Below are positions 50,004 through 57,785 of a DNA stretch of 64,000 nt, piece by piece. The translations under genes and the position numbers were made by a program. Numbering within the stretch: position 1 is the first letter of the stretch; each line of letters opens with the position of its first letter. Under the pieces are notes generated by a model. That model was given only the letters and a program-made list of their open reading frames with translations, was not told the origin of the DNA and made no database searches. Source of the DNA: Bartonella tamiae Th239 (GTDB taxonomy: Bacteria > Pseudomonadota > Alphaproteobacteria > Rhizobiales > Rhizobiaceae); the NCBI RefSeq assembly GCF_000278275.1, contig NZ_JH725147.1:1805063-1869062 (forward strand), read 5' to 3'.

Positions 50004-50234
50004 TTAGGAAACAGGAGAGTTCACAGGATGCCTCAACAATGTTGTGTTTTCAACCGAACCATCACCATAATAAAACCCTGCAGTTTTTGTGCTATGATCA
50101 TAAGATGCCACACCCGCACGGACATATTGGTTTTTGAGACCCATTTTCAGGCGAACCATCGCCAAATGCATTGCCAGCAAAAGCCCTACCAACACTCATA
50201 AAAACAAGACTTGCTACAAGGACCTTTTTTTCAT
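50004..50234 (-). pseudogene. Frameshifted paralogue of the FGDGS-repeat secreted protein
   Basis: The minus strand encodes a signal peptide (KVLVASLVFMSVGRAFAG) and NAFGDGSPEN in one frame. It then needs a frame change near 50140 to continue as QYVRAGVASYDHSTK and TAGFYYGDGSVENTTLL, ending at 50004. The nominal ATG at 50234 is also out of frame by one A in a seven-A run. The order signal peptide - FGDGSP - spacer - (Y)GDGS matches the intact gene at 57786-58076, so this is a decayed family member. It lies 225 bp before repeat copy 2; the rest of 49807-50458 shows no gene. Confidence 0.68.
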
Positions 50235-50612
50235 TTTTTTCTTTTTTTATAAAGCCGAAACAAAACATATCGCTAGCGTTTCAAGTTAGGATATCTTCAT
50301 AACCTAGTGATTTCATCACTTTGACTTAAAAGTGATTTTGTCATCTCGACTTAAAATATATATGGAGAGGTCTTTGATTTCATGCCAATCATATCCTTGT
50401 TTATTGCTCACGCTTTTGTAATCTTTCAAACATGGTTTTGCATGACGATATAAAACATCAAAATGAATGAAGATAAAAAGACAAAAGCGATCCATGATAA
50501 TCAAGCAGGCATGGGCTTTATGAGAGTATTTTGCCGCAATCGTATGATCTCTTTTGAGAGTGGTTTTTATAAGGAATTATTCGATGATTGTTTGTCCATA
50601 TTTTTGCTGAAA

Positions 50613-50729
50613 CTAAGCATTGCGCGCAATTTCCATCAAAAGCGCCTTTTTATCCTCATCTAAATTGCTGTAAAGCGTGATCAATTCCACCGCTTTATCT
50701 GTATCCAATTGAGAGCCTAAAGACAGCTC
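50613..50729 (-). pseudogene. Second copy of the regulator-like C-terminal remnant
   Basis: Identical to 43513-43629: 38 codons ending DEDKKALLMEIARNA, cut off upstream by an in-frame stop. Confidence 0.4.
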
Positions 50730-50941
50730 TTAATCGATAAATGCCATCAAAATCTGTGTAGCAAGGTTTAAAAATGGGGTGGATAATGCAGTGTGATCGA
50801 CAGAATTATCATGAAAAATTCATATATAGCTGTGTCATAATATTGCGCTTTTTTTTGTAAATTAAAACTGCCAATATGATTTTTTTCTGCTTCCCATTTT
50901 TCATTTTTTTTCAAACTACACATTAAGAAAATGTGCCAATT

Positions 50942-51127
50942 CTAAACGGCTTTCGCCTTTTTGCATACGTATCGCGCAAGCGCTTTGCCAACAGCATCAT
51001 CTACTTTATGCGCATTGTCATCTGTATCAATCTTGGCAACACATTTTGTCTTGGTGATAGGCTTTGGTTTTAAAACAGCTGATTTTGGTTTTCTAACAGC
51101 TTTTGTGTTGTGATCATCATCGCTCAT
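50942..51127 (-). CDS. Small basic protein in the repeat, copy 2
   Basis: Identical to the 61-residue protein at 43842-44027, including its AAGGAAG ribosome site. Function unknown. Confidence 0.55.
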   Translation of the reverse strand: MSDDDHNTKAVRKPKSAVLKPKPITKTKCVAKIDTDDNAHKVDDAVGKALARYVCKKAKAV

Positions 51128-51494
51128 GATCATCTTCCTTTAAAAAATACAGGGCATCCGCCGTATATGACACAAAGATGTCAGAGAGGTGGTAACTCAA
51201 GACAAACAGTCCAATTTATTCCGAACCCCGTTAGGGAAACCTTATTCATCGGCATCCCCAACACCATTTCCCCGAAGGGATAAGAAAGGGAGCACGCCAT
51301 TGTTCCTGAAAAATATAATTTTGCGGGTCAAAAGACGATTTTTCTATATACGTTTTCTAGACTCAAAACAGGACGTCTTGCGCAAAGCTCACCCCTCCAA
51401 AAGTCGAGGCTTTATACGCAACTGTTCATTCGCTACAATAGGCAAAGGAATTTTCAAATCAATGAATAAGAAAAAGGCTTTTGCCCTTTCTCAT

Positions 51495-51516
51495 AAAAGG
51501 CTTTCGCCTTTTTTAT
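51495..51516 (+). terminator. Terminator-like hairpin in repeat copy 2
   Basis: The same hairpin as at 44395-44416: AAAAGGC-TTTC-GCCTTTT followed by T. Confidence 0.55.
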
Positions 51517-51855
51517 TCAATCATAATAAGAAAGAAGAAAACTGATAATCAACAATTCAATCTATTCCGCTCGTCTTTAAAAGAAAAATCCCTATTCATC
51601 GGCATGTTGAATATCTTTTTTTCATAAGGAAACAGTAAATTCTGTTTTTATAATCATTCTATTAACATCTCATGAGGCATATTTCTTCATGCTGGTCATA
51701 GGTTTGTTTGATTAATTTATCAAAGTATTAATAAACGCCTATGAAAACTGGGGATAGCCTTTAAAGAGCGTTAAATGCCCTTCTTCTGCCTTTATTTACA
51801 GTAAAATCAACCCAAGGTAGACTTGCATCTCGTATGGTAATACTGGAGTTGTAAA

Positions 51856-52407
51856 ATGGACGAAATAACACTCAAGCCGAGAGATGTTCTCGATTTTTGG
51901 CTTGCGGCTGGTCGTGATCAATGGTTTGCTAAAAATGAAGCTTTTGATCAAACCATCACACAACGTTTTAAAAAATTATGGCAAAAAGCTTTGGCGGGAC
52001 GCTTAAACCACTGGAGTGATGATGATGAGGGCCTTATGGCATTAATCTTAATCCTTGATCAATTTCCTCGCAATATGTTTCGTGATGATGCGCGAGCTTT
52101 TTGCAGCGATAAGCAAGCAAAAAAGTTTACAGAAAAAGCCTTAAATATTTCTCTTGATAAACGCGTCGATCCATCCTTACGCGGTTTTATCTATCTTCCG
52201 CTTGAGCATTCTGAACATATTGACGATCAAACAAGAAGTCTTGAACTGTTTCAAAAATTAGGCAATGACTCTATGTTGAGTTATGCGCAACTGCATTATG
52301 ATATTATTGCAAAATTTGGTCGTTTTCCCCATCGTAACAAAGCCTTAGGACGGATCACAACGCCACAAGAACAAGACTTTCTCGATAATGGCGGTTTTAA
52401 AGGCTAA
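51856..52407 (+). CDS. DUF924 family protein
   Basis: An all-helical, TPR-like protein of 183 residues with the DUF924 signatures: VLDFWLAAGRDQWFAKNEAFD (about 11-31), LALILILDQFPRNMFR-like ALILILDQFPRNMFRDDARAF (about 62-82), FIYLPLEHSE (about 114-123) and FGRFPHRNKALGR (about 155-167). Conserved across proteobacteria, and the biochemical role is unknown. GGAG precedes the ATG. It begins 232 bp after repeat copy 2. Confidence 0.9.
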   Translation: MDEITLKPRDVLDFWLAAGRDQWFAKNEAFDQTITQRFKKLWQKALAGRLNHWSDDDEGLMALILILDQFPRNMFRDDARAFCSDKQAKKFTEKALNISLDKRVDPSLRGFIYLPLEHSEHIDDQTRSLELFQKLGNDSMLSYAQLHYDIIAKFGRFPHRNKALGRITTPQEQDFLDNGGFKG

Positions 52408-52644
52408 AAACCGTTGCATTTGATAAATCGTTATTTTGCCAAAACTATTATATTTTTTTAGTTTTTCGTTCTGTTTTGCATTAACAATTTTACGTTTTAT
52501 GAACTTTCAAAGTCTTCTCGCGTCAGGTTTTTACATGCACACGAGTGCAAGCTTTTCTTAAAAAAGCGCTATACAGCTTACATCGAAACTCGCTAAAAAA
52601 TGACAAAGTTTATTTATCGCAAGACAATCTTGTAATCGAATATG

Positions 52645-53124
52645 TTATGACAAATTGGCTTTTTCCAAACCATAAAGCTTATCGAAAGATCCCGGCTTAA
52701 TTTTCGATGCAATCATAATACGGTTCCAACTATTGATAATCACGATGAGGTAAATGAGCTGACCAATTTCATCTGCTGAAAAATGATGTGTCAATTTTTC
52801 ATAAAGTGAATCCGAAATGCCCTCTTCACCAAGTTTTGTCAAAACATGGGTTAATTCAAAAACAAGTTTTTCATTTTCAGTAAACAACTGGGATTCACGC
52901 CATACAGGAATGTGCATCATGCGCAATTCACGCTCACCATCAATTTTTGCTTCCTTCACATGCATATCTAAGCAAAATGCACATTTATTCAAATAAGAAC
53001 TATAAATAAAAACCAAATGCTTTAATGTCTTATCGAGACTTAATGCATCAGCTTGATGAGAAAAATCACTCATCGCTTTGGCCAATGCAGGTTGTGTTTT
53101 AAATAAATCTACGCGACGTGTCAT
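52645..53124 (-). CDS. Carboxymuconolactone decarboxylase / AhpD-like protein
   Basis: A 159-residue member of the AhpD-like fold, with the redox motif NKCAFCLDMH (CxxC followed by His). This suggests peroxidase or thiol-disulfide activity in the cytoplasm. The C-terminal INSWNRIMIASKI segment is typical. I start at 53124 with GAGGAG 6 nt upstream; the frame extends 20 codons further without a better site. It converges with the DUF924 gene. Confidence 0.86.
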   Translation of the reverse strand: MTRRVDLFKTQPALAKAMSDFSHQADALSLDKTLKHLVFIYSSYLNKCAFCLDMHVKEAKIDGERELRMMHIPVWRESQLFTENEKLVFELTHVLTKLGEEGISDSLYEKLTHHFSADEIGQLIYLIVIINSWNRIMIASKIKPGSFDKLYGLEKANLS

Positions 53125-53318
53125 CATCAACTCCTCTTTATCCATTATTTCTAACAATATAGGGCTTAAAGAAATGTCATCCAATTAATGTTTTATCTTG
53201 ATTATCTGCATTCATAGGTACGTTTCATAGGCATGTTTTATTTAATAAACGTGCCTTTAGCCAGATCAGTCGTTTTAATAAAGTGTGAGACGATCGAACG
53301 AATTTATGTTTTAAAGCT

Positions 53319-53660
53319 TTATAACACATCATGCCTTTTAAGCCGATTTTGAACAATATAGGGATCTTCGCTATACTCAAAATCCCATTCTTCAAATACA
53401 CGAGCTTGAAAACTGTCGCTATTTTGTGCCTGATCGCGAATAATGGCGGCCAAACGCTGCACAAACGGGTCTAAACTGGCATCAGCGTCAATATAGCTAT
53501 CGTCCATTTTATAATTGCGCAAAAAAACCGTATCAATACTGACATGATTGCGATAAATGCTGGCCAGCAAACGCGTTTCTAAATCTGGCACCAAAAGCGC
53601 CTCGCTATCACCATCAACAATCTGAGCTGTAAAATCAAATGTAGAAAAAGGAAGGGACAT
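53319..53660 (-). CDS. Repressor-controlled protein of unknown function
   Basis: Not recognised. A 113-residue acidic soluble protein starting MSLPFSTFDFTAQIVDGDSE, with a mixed alpha/beta pattern and a C-terminal FEEWDFEYSEDPYIVQNRL. I start at 53660, because GGAGAG lies about 5 nt upstream. The longer frame reaches back across the promoter and operators. Its promoter (53704-53731) carries the same operator as the phage repressor gene 1.4 kb away, so it is probably an early or lytic function kept off in the prophage state. An antirepressor or host-takeover role is possible but unproven. Confidence 0.6.
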   Translation of the reverse strand: MSLPFSTFDFTAQIVDGDSEALLVPDLETRLLASIYRNHVSIDTVFLRNYKMDDSYIDADASLDPFVQRLAAIIRDQAQNSDSFQARVFEEWDFEYSEDPYIVQNRLKRHDVL

Positions 53661-53703
53661 CGTTCTCTCCGCCTGAGGCTTACCTCTTAACAAGAAGGTT
53701 TTA

Positions 53704-53731
53704 ACTATACGCATAATGCGTAAAAATACAA
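53704..53731 (-). promoter_or_regulatory. Repressor-controlled promoter of the 113-residue protein
   Basis: On the minus strand TTGTAT (53726-53731), a 16-bp spacer and TATAGT (53704-53709). The operator TATACGCAT-A-ATGCGTAAA (53706-53724, 8 of 9 dyad pairs) covers the -10 box and spacer, so bound repressor would block polymerase. Confidence 0.6.
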
Positions 53732-53737
53732 GGGTAA

Positions 53738-53756
53738 AAAATGCATAATGCGTATA
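53738..53756. promoter_or_regulatory. Second operator between the divergent promoters
   Basis: A dyad with one consensus arm (ATGCGTATA, 53748-53756) and one weaker arm (AAAATGCAT, 53738-53746). It lies between the two divergent promoters, where it could assist cooperative repressor binding. Confidence 0.5.
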
Positions 53757-53761
53757 AAACC

Positions 53762-53790
53762 TTGACAAATGATTCTTTTATGCGTATAGG
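53762..53790 (+). promoter_or_regulatory. Repressor-controlled promoter of the C4-like RNA
   Basis: TTGACA (53762-53767), exactly 17 bp, then TATAGG (53785-53790). The consensus operator arm ATGCGTATA (53780-53788) overlaps the -10 box in the same register as at the other sites. Transcription should start near 53797, at the first base-paired nucleotides of the RNA. Confidence 0.62.
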
Positions 53791-53796
53791 AGTTTT

Positions 53797-53905
53797 CAGC
53801 AGTGACAGGGTGCAATTCCCTGCTGATACAAACTGCAAGCGCGGGTATCGAAAGTCCTCCGGTGCTGTCAGAAACAGAGGACGGGTTCGCCGAGAGGCAC
53901 TCTGG
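53797..53905 (+). ncRNA. Structured RNA resembling phage C4 antisense RNA
   Basis: Hairpin 1 pairs CAGC/GCTG and AGGG/CCCT around a TGCAATT loop (53797-53825). GCAAGCGCGGG follows. Hairpin 2 pairs GTCCT/AGGAC (53854-53858, 53878-53882) and CTGT/ACAG, and then GGGTTCGCCGAGAGGC. The run of GCAAGCGCGGG, CGAAAGTCCTCCGG and GGGTTCGCC resembles, from memory, the C4 RNA of P1/P7-type phages and prophages, which blocks antirepressor translation. The exposed GTCCTCC is anti-Shine-Dalgarno-like. It is G+C-rich in AT-rich surroundings and has its own repressor-controlled promoter. A family search was not possible here. Confidence 0.55.
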
Positions 53906-53936
53906 CTTTGTCCCCTTTCTTTTTATTTTGGGACGG

Positions 53937-55017
53937 ATTGGTTTTTATAAAACCAATGCCAAGGATACTCCTTACTTCATGGGATTTTGATTATTCCTAT
54001 GGGGTAGGGGGTATCTGTGGCTTTTTTCCCCTTTTAGTCACCATAAAACCAATTTTCAGCTTCACTCAAAAGCGATCACATTCTTAAAAATAAAAGACCT
54101 TGATTTAAAAAAAAGAAAAGTGCCATTGTTAAAATGGAAAAACGTTTGATGCTTCTCACCACTCAAAATATCTTTCTTAAAAAAGATATTTAAAAATAAC
54201 AGCAACGCGAGAAAATAAAAAAACGACCAAAGCTTATCCAAAACTCTAAACCATTATGCCAAGACACTCAAAAGTCGCAACCATAAACAGAACACTCAAT
54301 ATACATTTACCTCTTTAAAAATATGTGTGCGTCGATACAGTAAGCTTCAATAAAGCTAGAGTTGATAAAAGCACGTCTGATGAAATCAGTAATGAAATCG
54401 TGCCTGATGAAATCAGTGATCGAGTGAAATCAAAAAAGGGTTTAAAAAGTCAATTTTAAAAGCATTTTCAAGGAATTATCAGAAAAAGATCATAAAATTA
54501 TTTTTTAAAAAGAACTATATCTGCCTCACTTGTCAGTCTTTACAGATTTTTTCTTTCCATATTACTTTTACATTCAGTCTCAATTTTAAAACTTCATAAA
54601 AGATTTGAACGAAAAGGGTCGTCAAAAGCTGTTTTTTACCTTTTTTACACACAGAGTGACCATTGATCACACTAATGCATGAAAATAAAGCACCATCAAA
54701 ATTACAAAGAATACAATAAAGGAAAATTGTAAATATACTTATATTTATCAGCTATTTAAAAGAAAATAATGACTCATTTTCATAACAAACCATCAAAATA
54801 TTTTTTTTAAAAAAAGAATCTAAAATCAAAGACTTCTGATAAAAAGCGGATTCTTTTTCTCAAAGCCCCCTCTCCTTTCTTATCGTCACTTAAAAGCTTA
54901 AAAAAGCGCGCATAGTCTATCAACACAAGTCTTATTGTTTAATAAAGATCGTTTATCACGACCATTCTTAGGCTTTTAGTGCTTAAAGAATCGGCTTAAA
55001 AGTGTTTTCAACCCTAT
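53937..55017. other. 1.1-kb gene-poor region after the C4-like RNA
   Basis: It begins with a perfect 9-bp inverted repeat, ATTGGTTTT / AAAACCAAT (53937-53945, 53949-53957). No reading frame of useful length follows up to the repressor gene. In P1-like systems this position holds the antirepressor gene, so the region may be where such a gene was lost. No recognisable remnant could be read. Confidence 0.4.
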
Positions 55018-55827
55018 TCACATTGCATCACCAGAAAGGGCAATATAATGAACCGATATCACCCTTTCATGATCAAAACACAATTTTTCACCGGGATTAA
55101 ACTGTTCCAAAACCAATTCTTGCGCATTATGGCGTAAAAACATTTTAATAAAGGCTTGTGGTGCGCTGGCATGTTCATCCACCATAATTTGTGCCACGAC
55201 AAAATCACCTTTTTTAACCCGCCTTGTCGGGTCACAATAGACAATTTCACCATCTCGATAACGCGGCCACATCGATTCACCCGACACCTGCACAGCATAA
55301 GCCTCATTGACATCACAAAGTTGCGGTGGGCACAAAACATCAAACAAAACATCACCATTAAACTCAAATTCACCATTCACGCCTGCAACGGCCTTTCCAT
55401 AAACGGGCAAGCGACGGTCTCTATTAAATGAAACATTGCCCGCAATGCGGGCATTTGAAACAGGAATAAAATCACTTTCAGTGGATTCGGCAAATCCTGA
55501 ATATTGTACGCCATTTTTGGAACTTAAGGAATGACGATCTTCTTTTTGCCACTTGCTTAAAAGTCGCAAACGCACATCGGGCAGACTTAAAGCCCAAACC
55601 TCATCTGCTTCAATCGGTGGATGCCCTTTACCCAAAAGCACACGCGCTAATTTTTCCGTCAAATCAATGGAAAAATATTCTTTATTAAACTCATCACTAT
55701 TCTCATAACGCTGAATGCTAGAAGCCCGTTTATAGCCCATTGCTCGTGCCAATTCATCCATTGATAAGCCAGCACGCTCACGCAAATGCCGCATCTGTGT
55801 TGTGACTGAAAACATTGTTTTATCCAT
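55018..55827 (-). CDS. Phage CI/LexA-like repressor with S24 peptidase domain
   Basis: Residues about 8-65 form an XRE helix-turn-helix (MRHLRERAGLSMDELARAMG...SSIQRYEN). The C-terminal half is a LexA/CI-type self-cleaving domain with an Ala-Gly candidate cleavage site (KAVAGV, 148-149), catalytic Ser185 in SGESMWPRY and Lys228 in AFIKMF. DNA damage via RecA would be expected to trigger self-cleavage and induction. It is 269 residues. AAAGG lies close (3 nt) before the ATG. Its promoter has a consensus TATAAT overlapped by an operator, indicating autoregulation. Confidence 0.93.
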   Translation of the reverse strand: MDKTMFSVTTQMRHLRERAGLSMDELARAMGYKRASSIQRYENSDEFNKEYFSIDLTEKLARVLLGKGHPPIEADEVWALSLPDVRLRLLSKWQKEDRHSLSSKNGVQYSGFAESTESDFIPVSNARIAGNVSFNRDRRLPVYGKAVAGVNGEFEFNGDVLFDVLCPPQLCDVNEAYAVQVSGESMWPRYRDGEIVYCDPTRRVKKGDFVVAQIMVDEHASAPQAFIKMFLRHNAQELVLEQFNPGEKLCFDHERVISVHYIALSGDAM

Positions 55828-55841
55828 AAGCCTTTAAAATC

Positions 55842-55869
55842 CTGTGTTATTATACGCAAAATGCGTTTA
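55842..55869 (-). promoter_or_regulatory. Autoregulated promoter of the repressor gene
   Basis: On the minus strand a perfect -10 TATAAT follows an imperfect operator (TATACGCAA-A-ATGCGTTTA on the plus strand, 55851-55869; 7 of 9 dyad pairs). The -35 region is poor, as is common for repressor-maintenance promoters. Arm and -10 overlap in the same way as at the other three promoters. Confidence 0.6.
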
Positions 55870-55880
55870 CGTTTTCCACG

Positions 55881-55909
55881 TTGACTTCTATACGCAATTT
55901 GCGTATAAA
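55881..55909 (+). promoter_or_regulatory. Rightward PR-like promoter with a perfect operator
   Basis: TTGACT (55881-55886), 17 bp, TATAAA (55904-55909). The operator TATACGCAATTTGCGTATA (55889-55907) is a perfect 9+1+9 dyad filling the spacer and overlapping the -10 box. Start of transcription is expected near 55917. This is the divergent partner of the repressor promoter, as in lambda-type immunity regions. Confidence 0.72.
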
Positions 55910-55936
55910 GGGTCAACTGAGTCGTCAACGCCACAC

Positions 55937-56134
55937 ATGAAGAAAAGTGCCATGCCAAATCATCACACTGCTGTGATCAAACATTCTCAATGCGCATCAC
56001 AAAAAAAGCCTCGCAGGCAAAAACCAAAAAACTTTCCACTGAGGTGGGTCAAAAACCACACTGATAAAAACTTGTACTATAAAACCTATTGGCGCGCTGA
56101 CGATACTAGTGATGATCTTGCCGCTACTAGGTAA
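55937..56134 (+). CDS. Possible small gene in the Cro position
   Basis: A 65-residue, strongly basic frame starting MKKSAMPNHHTAV begins about 20 nt after the expected start of the PR-like transcript. It has no helix-turn-helix that I can recognise and no good ribosome site; it might be read as a short-leader or leaderless message. The middle (KKPRRQKPKNFPLRWVKNH) could bind nucleic acid. It is called from position, and may be spurious. The rest of the gap to sodC, 56135-56607, shows no gene. Confidence 0.3.
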   Translation: MKKSAMPNHHTAVIKHSQCASQKKPRRQKPKNFPLRWVKNHTDKNLYYKTYWRADDTSDDLAATR

Positions 56135-56607
56135 CCCCTTCGCTTAATCATACTATGCAAATAATAAAAACGGCTTTAAGAACCAAACTCAAAAAATGAT
56201 TCATAGTCAATAATTTAGACACTCTTCATGACTCACTTTCTTAAACACTTCATGTCACGTATAAACTGCATTAAAAGAGTGAAAAAACAATTCAGCTGTG
56301 CAAGAGTACCTAAATTTTTGCCTTACTGCTTTAATCAATGAACGATCCATTATTCAAAAAAATAATCTTTTAAACAACACAAACACCCGTTTTTTTAAGT
56401 CATATGGACCAATATTTTAACGATGTATTGAGCTATTGTTAACGTCAAAAGTCATTAATGACGTTGATTGGCAGTATTGACATCAATTTCTTTTTCATTT
56501 GCGTTGGCTTTTAGAGCTTATGCTTAAACACAGGGGATGAATTTTAAAAAATGAAGATGTTCAGATTTTGCATGCATTTTTGAAAAACACGCTCACTCTT
56601 TCCATAT

Positions 56608-57144
56608 TTACTCAATCACACCACACGCAAAGCGCGCCCCACCACCACCTAATGGTTTTGGTTTATCAGAATAATTGTCATGACCAACATGCACCATAAG
56701 AGCATGTCCATGTGTGACATCAAGTGTTTTTAGTTTTGGTGCCAAAACAGGCAATGTTGCATTGCCTTCACGGTCAACATAAAGAGATGGAAGATCACCT
56801 AAATGACCATTGTCATCCCACGGAGTAGAATGGCGCGATGTTTTCTTGGGATCAAGATGCCCTCCAGCTGCTCCTGCTGGTGTCACTTTGCCATCGCTTG
56901 TGGTCGGACCACAATCTGGATTTTCATGAATGTGAAAACCATAACTTCCTTGACGAAGCCCATGCAATTTTGGTGTAAAAACCAAACCATAAGGACTTTG
57001 GGTGATGCGTACATGACCAATTTCTGCACCTTGCCCTTTTTCAGTCGCTTCATGCAAAGTCACGTCAATTGATTGTGCTTGTGCTTGATAGGCTGGCAAA
57101 AAATATGGCACTGACATAAAAAAAATAGCAAAATAACGTTTCAT
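56608..57144 (-). CDS. sodC: Periplasmic Cu/Zn superoxide dismutase
   Basis: Dismutates superoxide to hydrogen peroxide and oxygen in the periplasm. A signal peptide (about residues 1-23) is followed by the metal-ligand motifs GFHIHENPDC (about 68-77), GGHLDP, GHLGDLPSL and GHALMVH, and the disulfide-forming C-terminal ARFACGVI. I start at 57144 with AAGGAG 7 nt upstream, giving 178 residues, normal for bacterial SodC. It lies between the phage repressor and the terminase-like gene. Phage-carried sodC is known in Salmonella (Gifsy-2), so it could be cargo; a chromosomal origin beside the prophage is equally possible. Confidence 0.95.
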   Translation of the reverse strand: MKRYFAIFFMSVPYFLPAYQAQAQSIDVTLHEATEKGQGAEIGHVRITQSPYGLVFTPKLHGLRQGSYGFHIHENPDCGPTTSDGKVTPAGAAGGHLDPKKTSRHSTPWDDNGHLGDLPSLYVDREGNATLPVLAPKLKTLDVTHGHALMVHVGHDNYSDKPKPLGGGGARFACGVIE

Positions 57145-57737
57145 TGAAAAACTCCTTTTCACGTAAACCAAATGTTTAAGAAACCAATAAGTTGCACATA
57201 TACTCATAGGCTCATACATTTGAATGATAGAGCATGAGCTTAACACGGAAAAAGTAAATTTGAGTCTGATATTAAGAGCTTATAACGAAAACTTGATTCT
57301 TTATTGAAAGAGAAGTCTTATTTCATTCACCCATGCCAAATGCCTCTTCTACAGAATGATTTTGACAATGTTATGCTATGTGATGTGATTTTTTATTATG
57401 ATATGTCTAACACGACAATTAACAAAAGATATCACCATTTTATTGGCAAAGCACCCCCTACATCTCACAAGCGATAAACGTCCCCTAGTCTCATCAAAAT
57501 AGAGTCAATAAGCCGAAAGAAATTAAACTGTCTTTATAAAGAAAAAAACACTTTAAAGTCATGGGCGCATAAGACGAAAAAGCGTGATAAACAATGATGC
57601 GACATTCTCATCATACCATCGAACAAAAGCGTCATTAGTATTTTAAAAGCTACTCTTTTTTTATAAATTTGATGAGGACACTTCAAATCAAAACCTTCAT
57701 CTTTGATAGTACAAATTATATTTTCCTTACTCACAAT
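57145..57737. other. Intergenic region, no gene seen
   Basis: About 590 bp, AT-rich, upstream of sodC and downstream of the FGDGS-repeat gene. It should hold the sodC promoter. No supported gene or repeat was found. Confidence 0.4.
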
Positions 57738-57763
57738 ATAAAAAACCCCGCCTAAGCGGGGTT
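57738..57763 (-). terminator. Rho-independent terminator after the FGDGS-repeat gene
   Basis: An 8-bp GC-rich stem (AACCCCGC / GCGGGGTT, 57744-57751 and 57756-57763) with a CTAA loop. A run of T follows on the minus strand. Confidence 0.9.
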
Positions 57764-57785
57764 ATTCTTAACCAATCCAAAAAGA

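Larger units (their letters stand above)
50459..51623. repeat. 1,165-bp direct repeat, copy 2
   Basis: Same sequence and orientation as 43359-44523. The left boundary falls just before AAATGAATGAAG and the right boundary after ATATCTTTTTTTC; flanking bases then diverge (GAAGGGATAA at copy 1, ATAAGGAAAC at copy 2). The two copies bracket the DUF2218-GH32-permease-panE segment. Recombination between them would delete 7.1 kb as a circle. Confidence 0.93.

Noticed and set aside
53797..53935. Cobalamin or FMN riboswitch
   Set aside because: GGTGCAATTCCC and GCAAGCG recall parts of both, but the FMN core CCGGCGGTA and the cobalamin B12 box GCCACTG are missing, and no vitamin gene lies downstream. 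The phage C4-like reading explains more.
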